A DNA stretch of 64,000 nucleotides from Epiperipatus broadwayi. Lineage: Eukaryota; Onychophora; Udeonychophora; Euonychophora; Peripatidae. The number at the start of each line of letters is the position of its first letter. Within the stretch, counting starts at the first letter, position 1. Location: NCBI GenBank assembly GCA_028023455.1, contig JAQFVV010006203.1:8216821-8280820 (forward strand). The letters run 5' to 3'. This document shows positions 24,245 to 34,990 of this stretch, in pieces. The notes under the pieces were generated by a model. It saw only the letters and a program-made list of their open reading frames with translations, did not search any database and had not been told where the DNA came from. The position numbers and the translations under genes were made by a program.

Positions 24245-24425
24245 AAGCAATTAAGCTGAGCATGGAGATTATGATCTGGCCCAACTTATGAGTGATGATT
24301 CCATGTGAAATATGTATACTGGAGATCCTCTATCTTTTTCACATGTACGTGGTGATGTGTATCGGTTGTTTGAGATGTAATGGAGGATAAATATAAACTG
24401 AAAAATCGTAAGTTCAAATCCTTCT
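24245..24425 (+). repeat. Hammerhead-bearing SINE copy, core and stem II decayed
   Basis: The leader TTAAGCTGAG is followed by CTTATGA (24285-24291, where the ribozyme needs CTGATGA), a collapsed stem II, GAAA (24307-24310) and GTATC (24359-24363). B-box-like AAGTTCAAATCC lies at 24410-24421. It is the inverted partner of the copy at 23473-23680. Confidence 0.65.
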
Positions 24426-24445
24426 AGTATCTATGTATTTGATAT

Positions 24446-26196
24446 ATAAGTAAAAGACTTTGATGCTTGAAGAAACTCACATAATATAATCTTCAATCTA
24501 ATCAAAGGACGTAATATAGTAATCCTAAATCAACATAATGCAGTTCAGAATAATCATAGAGAGACTTGTGATATCAAGTTTAATAAAACCCCAAAAAAAG
24601 TTTTTTTTTGTAAATTCTTTTTTAGCATTTATTAACAGTGGAATCTCTATTCCTTCTTCTAAATTAAAATGTAAACAGTAATTGAGATCATTTAATACTA
24701 AATGTCAGTGTAGATAGAATCATGTGATTGATTTCACACTGTTTTTTTCTAATAGAGATGGCTTCTTTTATTCTAAAATATTTTCTCATTATTTTGCATA
24801 GCTCTTATCTAATTTTTTGATAGTAACAACCAATTTATATCACCTCTATTACAGAAATATCTTACTAAGTAGGGTGGAATCATCATTGGATATTAGATAA
24901 TAGTTAGTGTATCATTTTGTATATAATTAATGCTATAAATATATCGGTGAATACTTATTGTTTTTACCACGAGGAGAGGGGGTATTATCAAAGAGCAAAA
25001 AGTGTTAATAACTAGTTAATAAATAAGACCACTAAAATATATAAATTGATGACAATATCTGATCTATGCAGCATTATAAATTAATTGGTTTGATATTTCC
25101 ATTTTTTAAACAATTGACTCTGAATAATCGAATAATGATAAAGGAATTCAAATATCCAAATTTGCCACAATATTTTATGAACTTATTCATTATTTATCTT
25201 ATAGTTAATGAAGTTACAAAAAATGGCAATGACTCAGTAAAGTAATATTATATTATACTAAATGAACTGGTTCAAAATCTACATTACTGTATAAGCATGC
25301 TGCACTCAATATTTAAAAGCATTAGCTTGAGTAATGGAATAAATATAAAATAAACATAGAGTAAATAAAAAATTCTACTCTTAAAAACTGTGAGTTTTTT
25401 TTTAATATTTACTACCATTTATTTAATTAGTACATACGTTAATACGGATAAACGCCTTTTAAAAGGGTAATATTGGAGGAATAAATGGTATTCATTTAAT
25501 ATCTCTGCCCAAGTTCATAAATAAATATGTGCACAAAAAATTATCATACCTAAAATACAACCTGAATATGAAATGATTTAAGAGTACAATTTGGTATGTT
25601 TACCCTTGTCTTATTATAAATTTATGCATGTAAATCTAAGACAGTGACCCATGGTTTTTTTTTAAATCTAAACAAAATTATTTGAAATATTTAATTATCC
25701 TACTCGTTTGTTTTGAAAATAATAAGAAGCAGTAGCGAAATATCCTAAATAAATTTTCGATGGAGCAATGTAGGGGAAAATTTTTAAATTGCACACGTAT
25801 CAAGTATTTGGTTATTCTTTTTTTTTTTTGTTATTCAATGTTATTTTGTACATTGCTTACATTCATGTACTTAATCGTTCTCATTTCTCATTCAGGCATC
25901 CATTTAAGTATCTTATTTTAGAATTATTAAGTTCATAAATAACAGTTACTATGGTTGATTCTTCTGCAATTTATCATGGTTCTATTAATTTTAAGACTAA
26001 GTTTATATAGAAAGATCTAAAATATTATTGGAAAAAATTATTGAACATGACAGTTATAGGGCAATTCAATTATTAATTAAATATGCTTACTGATTATCAT
26101 ACGATTTTATATTTATTCCAATACAAAAGTATTATATATATATATTGTAATGGACAGCCACCCTCTGTAGGCACTGTCAATATTCAACACCAGAGG
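24446..26196. other. AT-rich non-coding stretch
   Basis: No gene seen: A/T homopolymers, no inverted repeats of note and closed frames. A (TA)n tract at about 26134-26147 precedes a short GC-richer segment (26150-26196) containing CCCTCT...AGAGGG inverted halves. Confidence 0.45.
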
Positions 26197-26324
26197 GAGC
26201 AGATTATGGGTAAATTTAGAGTGGGGAATGTAAAATAAAGTGGCTAACAGGTTTATCTGGGCATAATTGCTGAGATATTCTTGACTTCGTTTAAGGAGAA
26301 GCCATAATAGATCACATCACATTA
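26197..26324 (+). mobile_element. 5'-truncated LINE 3' end, first of a tandem pair
   Basis: It matches the last coding bases and 3' UTR of the 11041-15640 element: GCAGATTATGGG, then AAGTGGCTAACAGGTTTATC, the stem-loop GACTTC/GAAGCC (26283-26303), and an ATCACATCACATTA tail. Only about 10 codons of ORF2 remain. Confidence 0.88.
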
Positions 26325-26474
26325 TGCTGTGGAAATGGGATGGGGCAGAATATGGGAAGACTTAGAGTGGGGAATGGAAAATAAAGTGGCTAACAGGTTT
26401 ATCTGGGCATAGTTGCTGAGATATCCTTGACTTCGTTTAAGAAGAAGCCAAATACATCACATCACATTACATCA
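26322..26474 (+). mobile_element. 5'-truncated LINE 3' end, second of a tandem pair
   Basis: It starts immediately after the ATCAC tail of the preceding copy at a slightly more upstream truncation point (ATGCTGTGGAAATGGG, the KIMLWKWDG coding end). It repeats the 3' UTR and stem-loop and ends in ATCACATCACATTACATC near 26474. Both copies have the same orientation. Confidence 0.88.
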
Positions 26475-26613
26475 ACGTTTTATCAAGTGATTTTATATCA
26501 GAGTTTACTGTTGAGAATCTTATGCTCTGGACACCTACACAGTTACTATTACTAATAGATACTTTAAAATGCCTCTAGGTCACAGAGAACAGAGATTCTT
26601 TAGAAACATCAAA

Positions 26614-26692
26614 ATAAATAAAACTGATGAGTGCTGGTTCAGCACGAAATGCATCTTGGGGGTCAATTATCTTTTATTGTATCTTTATTTAT
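26614..26692 (+). ncRNA. Hammerhead ribozyme with intact catalytic core
   Basis: The core reads CTGATGA (26624-26630), stem II GTGCTG/CAGCAC (26631-26636 with 26640-26645, perfect 6 bp, GTT loop), GAA (26646-26648), then ATGC (26649-26652) pairing with GTAT (26679-26682) as stem III and C17 at 26683 as the cleavage residue. Stem I can form from 26614-26623 with 26684-26692: nine A-U pairs with one bulged A. Every invariant hammerhead base is present in a type I arrangement. The hairpin and leader match the SINE copies at 23473, 24245 and 29340, but the tRNA-like head is absent, so this is a truncated copy. The AT-only stem I and long stem III loop make activity in vivo uncertain. Confidence 0.72.
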
Positions 26693-28907
26693 ATGAATTT
26701 AAAAAGAATGGGGAAGTATGGAGGTGTTTATTATTTCTATAAAACAAATTTATTAGCAGTTCATTTATAATGCATAAACTTATATTACTTTTATAAGTCA
26801 TTTAATATCAAGAATGATGAAACATTATTTAATTGAACATCATCTCTGAAGACTATCATTTTTCAGACTTTGTTAGAAATGTATTAGCTATATCAAGATG
26901 TGTGTGCATATATACATTTCAATCTTAGCTCTAAAGCATAAGCAATAATAAAACAGTCTAACTTAACTTCAAACATTTACAACGTGGAATCAATTATAGC
27001 ACCAGTCTTATAAAATGTATATTCAATCCTATAATGACAAAATACACATCTTAGCACATGGAGTACAAATTAAATCATCTCATGGTTAAACAACATATAG
27101 AATTAAAATTCAAGCATGGGAAAATATTTCCGGAGAGAAATACCTTTAATCTCAGAGTACATGTGATTACACATAAAATGAAATTCAAGCATGGGAATTA
27201 AATATATCATGGGGAGACAAACATAAATAGAATTTAAGTGCAGTGGATGAAATATTTACAGGATTATTATATAAATATGCACACATACATTCCAATCTTT
27301 AATTTCAGAAGAGTGTGTGTTACAAATAAATATCAACTTGCTTAAAATTCTGAGTAAAATAAGAGATTTCTAAATTATCTACATATATACATACATGTCG
27401 CAGTCAGCCACTCACATACATTTATTTTCACTAATTTGTAAATACCTTAGCCAAATGATTTTGAATAGTTTAAAGAGAGATAACTTTTGTAAAATTAAAT
27501 CTTAACTACTTAAAGCGCAATCTTACATTCTTTAAAACAAATTAATTTTTTCAGAGAAAGACTGATTTAACACTTACTTAAACTAAATCTTGATTATTTA
27601 AAACTATCTTCCTTATTTAAAACTCTTGAAAAATATTCATGAAAATAAAATTGATTTTATTTGACCAAAAACTAAATTTCCTATAACATTCTTCTCATTA
27701 CTGTTTAATATTAACATATATTCAAAACATGTAAAATTTTATACTAAAACTAGAGTAAATATTATCAAATATAAATAAAATGCAAAAGCTAACATTGGAA
27801 AAGAAATACGATAAATGAATTTACAAAATGCATAAACTAAATTACAATTTAAATGATATAGATAAATATTATTGACATAAGGTAATTAGAGTTTTTTTAA
27901 TTTTACAAATTGTTAATGTTCGTAATAAGTAAAAGTGTTCCTTTAAATTTATGAAGAGATTATTTTAAATATGAAACAGAGATTAAATTTGTGCTTGTAC
28001 ACTTTATTTTTGGATATGATGAAGAAGAGTTCTTTGTAATTCACTAGTAAAATATACTATATATAGTTTCAAATACTTAGTCACAATCAGGTTTTCATGT
28101 TCAAGATAGAGTTTATATCAAACTTAATTAACTTTCATTGTTAAGAAATGCATCTGTTGCAGCTGCAATGCCATATACATGAAACTGGTTGACATGAGGT
28201 TGAAGTTAATTCAGCATATAGATTTAGGAATCCTGTTATCAACACATCATGATTAGTTCAATTGCTTGTAGAGATTTCTTATAAGACATGGTAACAGCAA
28301 TGAAGATCTTGATGGGAGCAGAGACAGCAAACAAAGACCAAAGACAAAATAATTTTCTGAGTTTTAAGTATTTGTACAGCTATCAATTTTGCAAAGCATA
28401 TTTTTTATATAATTAAAACAAATCAGTAATTATTTTTAATCACACACGTTTACAATATTTCTTAAATTAAAAAAATGTTTATTTGTGACAATTAGTTGTT
28501 ATCTTAATCTCTAAAAATATGTTCAATTGAAATATTAAAACAATTAAAAAACAACAAACAAAAAAATTTACCTTACTATTGTGATAAATTATTTTATAAC
28601 AAAATTTTATTAATTTAACCTTATTTAAAATAAATTTTTTTCTATAGCATAAATTTTAGACAAGTTTATTTAGCTGAAATAGTTTTTTTAAAAACTTAAT
28701 CAAAATAAAAAATAAACCAACTTTATTTTACATTTTTGAACACACACATCTTTACCTATGCATGTGTGTGTCTGTAATATGTAGACACTTAGATTTAATG
28801 ATAAAGTACAAATTTAATTTATAAAATCTGTTTCTAACTCATGAACGCAAACTACTTTAATTTTCTTAAATATATATTCTGTCTGTCTATATATATATAT
28901 ATATATA
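26693..28907. other. AT-rich non-coding stretch
   Basis: No gene seen. AATTCAAGCATGGGAA occurs twice (about 27110 and 27182). A (TA)n tract at about 28888-28907 abuts the large palindrome that follows. Confidence 0.45.
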
Positions 28908-29169
28908 GTACTGTGGTATTAGAGCTGCGACATGAAAAATTATAATCGTTTAATCATTAAATTAATTAGGTTATTAAATCAAAAACATATTTTAAAATCT
29001 ACATTAAAAAAAAAACAATTTAACAAAAAAAAATACGATAAGCATTAATGTGAAGAATAGTTAAAATGCGTGTTTAAATCAAATTGAGTGTATGTTTGCA
29101 CGTGCATACCCTGCATAATCTATTTTAATACATTGTACAGGTTTACACCTGCATTTATATATGTAATAT

Positions 29170-29335
29170 ATGCGGGATTCGAACTCAGACTTTCACACGA
29201 TCTACAACTCTCAGTGCCATCTTATATTGCTGACTCACCTGATCACACACATGTTGAAAAGATAAATAATCACCAATATACGTATTTCGTGCTAAACCAG
29301 CACTCATTAAAGTATGAAGATTGGTTATCTTAATA
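29170..29335 (-). repeat. SINE copy in palindrome left arm
   Basis: On the minus strand: TTAATGA at the ribozyme C3-A9 position (29310-29304), a perfect GTGCTGG/TAGCAC stem II, GAAA (29288-29285), then A-box-like TGGCACTGAGAG (29219-29208) and B-box GAGTTCGAATCCC (29186-29174). Two invariant core bases are changed, so cleavage is not expected. Confidence 0.75.
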
Positions 29336-29339
29336 TAAA

Positions 29340-29525
29340 GCTGAGTACTAATTGTATATATGTGTGGAGATGGTAATCTGAACCAATTGATGAGTGCTGG
29401 TTTAGCACGAAATACGTATATTGGTGATTATTTATTTTTCCAACATATGTGTGATCAGGTGAGTCAGCAATATAAGATGGCACTGAGAGTTTAGATCGTG
29501 TGAAAGTCTGAGTTCGAATCCCGCA
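29340..29525 (+). repeat. SINE copy in palindrome right arm
   Basis: The leader AAGCTGAGTA is followed by TTGATGA (29387-29393, C3 changed to U), stem II GTGCTG...TAGCAC, GAAA (29409-29412), and a 13-position stem III pairing ATACGTATATTGG with CCAACATATGTGT with one A-C mismatch. A-box-like TGGCACTGAGAG (29478-29489) and B-box GAGTTCGAATCCC (29510-29522) complete a tRNA-like polymerase III head. Confidence 0.75.
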
Positions 29526-30138
29526 TATATTACATATATAAATGCAGGTGTAAGCCATGTACAATGTATTAAAATAGATTATGCAGAATATGCACGTGCA
29601 AACACACACTCAATTTGATTTAAACACGCATTTTAACTATTCTTCACATTAATGCTTTTCGTATTTTTTTTGTTAAATTGTTTTTTTTTAAATGTAGATT
29701 TTAAAACATGTTTTTGATTTAATAACCTAATTAATTTAATGATTAAACGATTATAATTCTTCATGTCGCAGCTCTAATACCACAGTACCATATATATAAT
29801 CCAAATACTAAACCATCCCTATAATTAAAGAATTCAACATCACATTCTGTGCAATAAATAGGTGGGACGGTGGTGAATTGCTTAATTGTGTGGGTTGATT
29901 TAATATTTGCATATTTATTTCAGCTTAGCGTTAAGTACTGGAAGTATTTTCATATATATATGTAGTAATATTTTTTACTTATAAAATAATAATTTTAAAT
30001 ATTAATAAAATTTAGGCAAAATATTTACCGCTAACATACATTATAACTTATAAAATATACTGTGAAAATTAAAACTTTTATAGAAAGAGTATAAAATAAT
30101 AATAACATATATAATAGAAAATCATATAAGATTACAAT

Positions 30139-30511
30139 ACTAGCCAAACAACAACAACAAAATTTTATTAAAATTCTTTTACGATCATGATTTCATCTAT
30201 TAATAAACATAACTTTTCAAGTGAAATTCAACAAGATACAAAAAAAAAAAAAACTAAACAAAGTAGCCCTTCCCATCATTCTCTTCAAAAACCAACTTCC
30301 TTTAATATCAAAGGATGTCCTCATGAGATCGATGGCTTCAGATGTTAAAGGAAGTTGGTTTTTGAAGTAGGTGATAAAAGAGCTATTTTATTTTGCAAAT
30401 ACATATTAGTTGAACCTTGTTGAATATCATTTGAAAAAGTTTATTTCTTAATAGATAAGGTCATGATTATGGAAGAATTTTAGTAAAAAATTGTTTTTTT
30501 TGGCTAATAGT
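30139..30511. mobile_element. Long inverted-repeat element, 373 bp
   Basis: Inner arms 30283-30305 and 30345-30367 are perfect 23-nt complements. The similarity extends outward, less perfectly, to both ends (ACTAGCCAAA at 30139, TTGGCTAATAGT at about 30511), giving arms of about 165 bp and a 39-nt loop that contains CATGAGATCGATGG. It is a MITE-like or hairpin-RNA precursor structure with no coding capacity. Confidence 0.75.
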
Positions 30512-31595
30512 GTAATGTTATATGATTTTTAAATTTTGTTTACCATTACTAATATGTGATAGGCAGTATTTAATTTAATATATATATACACACACAAAAA
30601 AGTAATTGTGTAAATTGTGTTTATACAATATAATACAGGTTTTAAATAAAATACTTCTTAAAATTCTTTAATAATACAATGCATGTATTTGCTTTTATAT
30701 CTATCGATTTGAGTATCCGCAACACGACTACTAAACTTTTTAATCATGCATCTTTATTGATCTGTTTAAGCAAAAACTTTATTAATCTATTAAAAAGAAT
30801 ATTTGCTTTTAAAAAATATTAAGTGATAAATTATTAATTAATTTTGAAATAATAGTATTTGTTCATAAAAATAATGCCTCAATAGCTTTATTTATATTAT
30901 AAAAAAATAGTAAGATATTTCACATGCCAACATAAAATACGATAGGAATTTCATAACATTTTTGAAATTTCATGTAATATCCGTGAAACAAAGTACTTTT
31001 AAAAGCATTGTCAGAAAATCAAAATAAAATGGAAATACCATACTGTGTCTTTACATACACTACATTACACACTTCTATTTTAGATATATAACTTTAAATT
31101 TATTTAAATATTAATTATATATTTTTTGTGACTATGTTAAAATATATTATGACCTTTATTTGTACTCTTTAAAGACATATGTCCTAAATAATTATAATTT
31201 TATAATCTTAAGATCAATTTGAATGAAGTAACATGCATGTAATTTTTTGCTTTGCCTTTGTTCCTACAAAAATTTAAAATTTCATTTGAAATTGTCTGTA
31301 AAGTTTAAAATAATTTAAGAAGTGCATCCTTATAAGAAATAAAATGACAATTATTAATTTAATTACAAATAATAAAAAAAAGCATGTTAAAAAAATTCAA
31401 GATCAAGAAAGGCAATTATTTTTAGAAATGGGAGTTAATCTAGCCCAACAAATTGCAACCATAAAAACCTTTGCAGGAAAGGCATAAGACAGTACTAAAT
31501 CACAGATGAAATAATATTGGTAGAATGGTATAGACATTTGTGGTGAATTGATTAGAGATTCGTGGTGACTAATAGGTCATCAAATGTAAGAATAA
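30512..31595. other. AT-rich non-coding stretch
   Basis: Nothing recognisable: closed frames, A/T homopolymers and a short AC-rich tract near 30580-30600. Confidence 0.4.
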
Positions 31596-31965
31596 CTTAC
31601 GTTGTTTAGAATAGGTTATAAATCACAATATATAATACGATTATTGTATAAAACAAAGAAACATTAAAATAATATAAAGCACTATCTTTCAACTCATTTG
31701 AGTTCTTACCAAGGCTGTATAAAAATCATTTTCTACTAAACTTGAACATTTCATTATATCAGCCAGGAACAACAAATCGGAAAACTGGTTAACTTTGCAT
31801 TAATAGCACCAGAAGAATTTTTTATAAGATATGATTCCTTGATCTTATGTTTTTTATCATGTGATTAATATATTAAAACACTAAATTTTCGTGGATAACA
31901 TACATGCCCAGTAGTACTTTGATGAATGTAGAAAGCTGAATAAACTATCATCCTCCTGCATTTCC
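31596..31965 (-). repeat. Dispersed repeat, copy 1
   Basis: This is the reverse complement of 36885-37200 over about 320 bp with many substitutions. Shared blocks include CATAAGATCAAGGAATCATA, GGTGCTATTAATGCAAAGTT and ACTCAAATGAGTTGAAAG. An unknown interspersed repeat family. Confidence 0.75.
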
Positions 31966-32049
31966 ATTGCTTTCTTATACACACATATATATATAATAAT
32001 TAAAACAAGTCATAAATTTTATAACTTGCTTTTAAGTTTGCATTTTATG

Positions 32050-32328
32050 ATCACTAGATGGAGCTTATCAATAGCTCTAATCAAGCTTTTATTTTATAAG
32101 TGCTGAAAGAAAAAAAATTCAAAATTTCTATCTGTGTCTCTATCTTCAGACCAATTGCTTTCAAACTTGTGGCTTTTATTTTATAAGCAGATCTAGTTTT
32201 TAGAGTCCTAGTGTTCCATTGAGATGAGCCACAAGGGACCCCGATAGAGATTTTTGAATTTTTTCTCTTTCGGTTCTTATAAAAATAAAAGCTTGCTTAG
32301 AACTATTGGTAAGATACATCTAGTGATT
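32050..32328. mobile_element. MITE-like element, 279 bp
   Basis: The ends ATCACTAGATG (32050) and CATCTAGTGAT (32328) begin inverted arms of about 90 bp (32050-32140 and 32243-32328). The arms include AAGCTTTTATTTT and AAAAAATTCAAAATTTCTATC-like blocks. The interior is non-coding. A (TA)n tract follows the right end. Confidence 0.75.
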
Positions 32329-32362
32329 ATATATATATATATATTGTAAGGATCGCTACAGG

Positions 32363-32448
32363 TCTCATTCTTTTCCTTACAATAAAATGCATTGAACATA
32401 GAGCTTCTCATTCTTATCCTTACAATAAAATGCATTGAACATAGAGCT
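32363..32448. repeat. 43-bp tandem duplication
   Basis: Two units (32363-32405 and 32406-32448) start TCTCATTCTT and end CATAGAGCT. They differ by one base, so the duplication is recent. Confidence 0.9.
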
Positions 32449-32449
32449 T

Positions 32450-34620
32450 TAAACATAAAAAAAATAAACATTTGTGAATGTAGATATACACATGTATGTG
32501 TTAATTTATAAAATTAATACATCCATCGAACAGTTCAAGTTTATTACATATAAAGATATGAATAAAATTATATTGCATTTTACAAACTGGAAATGCTTAA
32601 AACAAAATAATAATGATAAAAGTAATTAATAGAAATTTGTTACTAATTTTCATTTTATTAATATTCTAAAATAACCCTTGACAAAACGATGTCGTTTAAA
32701 CAATTGAGAATGTTTTGTAAAGAAAAAAAAAGCCAATTTTATAATCTAGTGTTATAATGGGAAGGGGAAAGAAAACCTGATAGAACGTGCTTACAATAAC
32801 CATGACAACAACAACAACTATTTTTTTTTTTTGATGGCTGAAAAAATTAAAAACAAGTACAGAAAAAGATATATGCAAGTTTTTCTTGTCTTTATTCTTT
32901 AATGACGACGAGTCAAATAATTTGAAAATTATATTTTGATAAAAACATTTTTCAGCATTTTAAAGAAAGAAGAATCTAATGCACAAGGAAATCTAGAACT
33001 GTAAATTATTTAATTTGATATATATATAAAACTAAAACGCAAGAATATCTTTATGCCTCCATTAGAATTGAACTTTTATATGAACTATGGACATTAAAAA
33101 CAAAACAAAAATTATAGTCAGTTGATTGAAACCTAATAGGCACCAAGACTTTTTATTTTTTGTATAATTCTATTGAACTATTCGTTATAAGATATGTGAA
33201 AAGATATTTATTCAAGTAATCAAGCGTCTGGTAATTATAGAAATATTGAGACTTTAGATTTAATAACAGTTACTACCTAAAGATCGATTTTAATAGTGGT
33301 TTTTATTATATAGCTGTAACCACCAACCGTTGATGAAAGGAAATAATTTTATATATATGCTAGTGTAAAGAATTATGCAAGTGTGCTAAATAATCGTTGT
33401 GAAGAGTCAAGGCATCTCAGATGGATTTGAAGAAGACGATGTACACTACATATATGTGTGAATTCCCACCATCACGTATATATATATACAATGGCTACCA
33501 GATGTTATGTGGAAGTTTTCTAGATCAATTGTGAAAGTTGCCAAACCAGATGTTATCCAAACTACTTGGTCAGCTTGTGGAAGATGGATAAATTGTTAAA
33601 GGCACTACTTTGGAAAATGAGGCAAGTATAAGAGATGCTGAAAATTCCCAATCTACAATGATATTTTACCATCTGAAAGAAGATGCACATGTTACCCAAG
33701 ATGTCTACAGAATCATTCATAAATTCATGTTGACATGTTATTGCTTGTTTGTTGTTGTTGACATGTTAATTTTGTAAATTTTGTAAGGTTTTCTCTCCTT
33801 TATTCTTTTACTTCCATATTTGAATTTTGAGCTGGAAGTGCAAAGAAATTTAATAGTATGCATTTAATGATGTAAAATGTATTGTTGAAATAAAAGGTAT
33901 AAATGGTTCTTTTAAAGAAAAGAGGGACTGGATTATGATGAAATGAGCATACAGGGAGGTAAGACTTATTCTTTGACAAATTATAGATGCAACATTTTTA
34001 GAAACAAAGTTAATTGTTAATAAAACCATATTAACCACTTATTAATAAGTTGCATACTAACCATTACCTATAAGTGCATGTAATTAATTTTAATAAATTG
34101 ATGGCAATTCCAGTTATCATGCATGATAGTAGAGTTACAAACGAACCCATTAGTTCAAATATATTTACAAGGTAATGGTGTACATGGTATAATGGTTATA
34201 CCATAGTTATTTTAAATTTAAAGACCAATGTCATTTGTTAGATGGTATTACTGATCGTAAATCAATATTTTAATATGATGGCATGAAAGGCAGATGCTAA
34301 GGAATACCAATAGTGACATATGGTGGATGATATTTTATTTTATTTTTTGTTATCACTTTGATGAGATCATGTGGAAGTGGTATGATTTATAGTTATTATG
34401 TTTTAAAGTTTATATTTGTCCATCTTAATGTTTTATATTGAGTTATAATAAATTTGCTAATTTAATTTGATCTTACATCAAGGGTTGTATATAATTTATT
34501 GATAACACATCACTGACTTTACATATCTCTTTATATGGGAACATACATGTAACACGAACCTAATAAATGTACCATATGAACCATAATGTCAAATCAGTGC
34601 TCACATTGGCTAGATATCTC
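32450..34620. other. AT-rich non-coding stretch
   Basis: No gene seen. Bases 33480-33720 are slightly GC-richer with short open pieces but no recognisable domain. Open frames at 32696-32878 and 33850-34038 are low complexity. Confidence 0.4.
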
Positions 34621-34624
34621 CTTA

Positions 34625-34700
34625 TCATAACTCATACCTGAACAGAGTAGCTACTCAGATTACAACTGGGTTTGAATTCTGGGAATTTAATGGATTGAAG
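34625..34700 (+). repeat. Candidate tRNA-like SINE head
   Basis: TTGGCTAGATATCTCC resembles an A box, and about 50 nt later GGGTTTGAATTCTGGG resembles a B box. The spacing is looser than in a real tRNA, so this is at best a degenerate SINE promoter. Confidence 0.4.
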
Positions 34701-34881
34701 TGAAAAGTGGGTAGATCTTGTGGGTATTACCAAATGAAGGAGATTGAATGGTAATTAAGATCTACTTTGATTGTAATATCGATGGATCTTTCCAATTCTC
34801 CACAAATGGCCAGTTTCTTGTCATGGCACATGTAGTAGTGTGGGTTTAGGTAAATGGTAGGGGGCTGGTCATCCATCCATT

Positions 34882-34885
<4 letters not shown>

Positions 34886-34921
<36 letters not shown>
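34886..34921. repeat. (AT)n microsatellite, 36 bp
   Basis: Eighteen uninterrupted AT units directly beside the tRNA-like segment at 34928-34990, a common position for SINE-tail microsatellites. Confidence 0.95.
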
Positions 34922-34924
<3 letters not shown>

Positions 34925-34927
34925 ACC

Positions 34928-34990
34928 TGGTTTGAACCATTGATGATCCAACATACTCTATTCACTAGGTTTAGCTGGGTTTAAACCTTA
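34928..34990 (-). repeat. tRNA-like SINE head
   Basis: On the minus strand, CCTAGTGAATAGAGTATG, TTGGATCATCAA and GGTTCAAACC follow the order of a tRNA D arm, anticodon arm and T arm, with a near-consensus B box. The acceptor stem is not preserved, so it is a SINE head rather than a tRNA gene. Confidence 0.5.

Larger units (their letters stand above)
23466..24445. repeat. Large degenerate palindrome, arms about 400 bp
   Basis: The left arm (about 23466-23860) and right arm (about 24045-24445) are reverse complements at perhaps 75% identity by eye, centred near 23955. Each arm holds one SINE-like unit with ribozyme remnant, then a shared segment including GATTTTGATATT and ATCAATCTAAC. The centre holds an extra partial unit (23911-24015) that duplicates the left end (23415-23525) in direct orientation. 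Confidence 0.75.
28908..29788. repeat. Near-perfect palindrome, two 400-bp arms
   Basis: Bases 28908-29307 and 29390-29788 are reverse complements with about 15 differences by eye (roughly 95% identity), separated by 82 nt and centred at 29348. Each arm carries the tRNA-like head and ribozyme part of the SINE plus about 180 bp of unique outer sequence. The left end sits on a (TA)n tract and the right end on TATATATAA. The inverted symmetry also gives two look-alike open frames (29088-29333 and 29325-29609), which are not genes. Confidence 0.95.

Noticed and set aside
29088-29609. Two opposite open frames with nearly identical products
   Set aside because: They arise from the palindrome: the same SINE sequence read in both arms.
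34928-34990. A functional tRNA gene
   Set aside because: D-, anticodon- and T-arm-like blocks are in order, but the acceptor stem does not pair; better explained as a SINE head.
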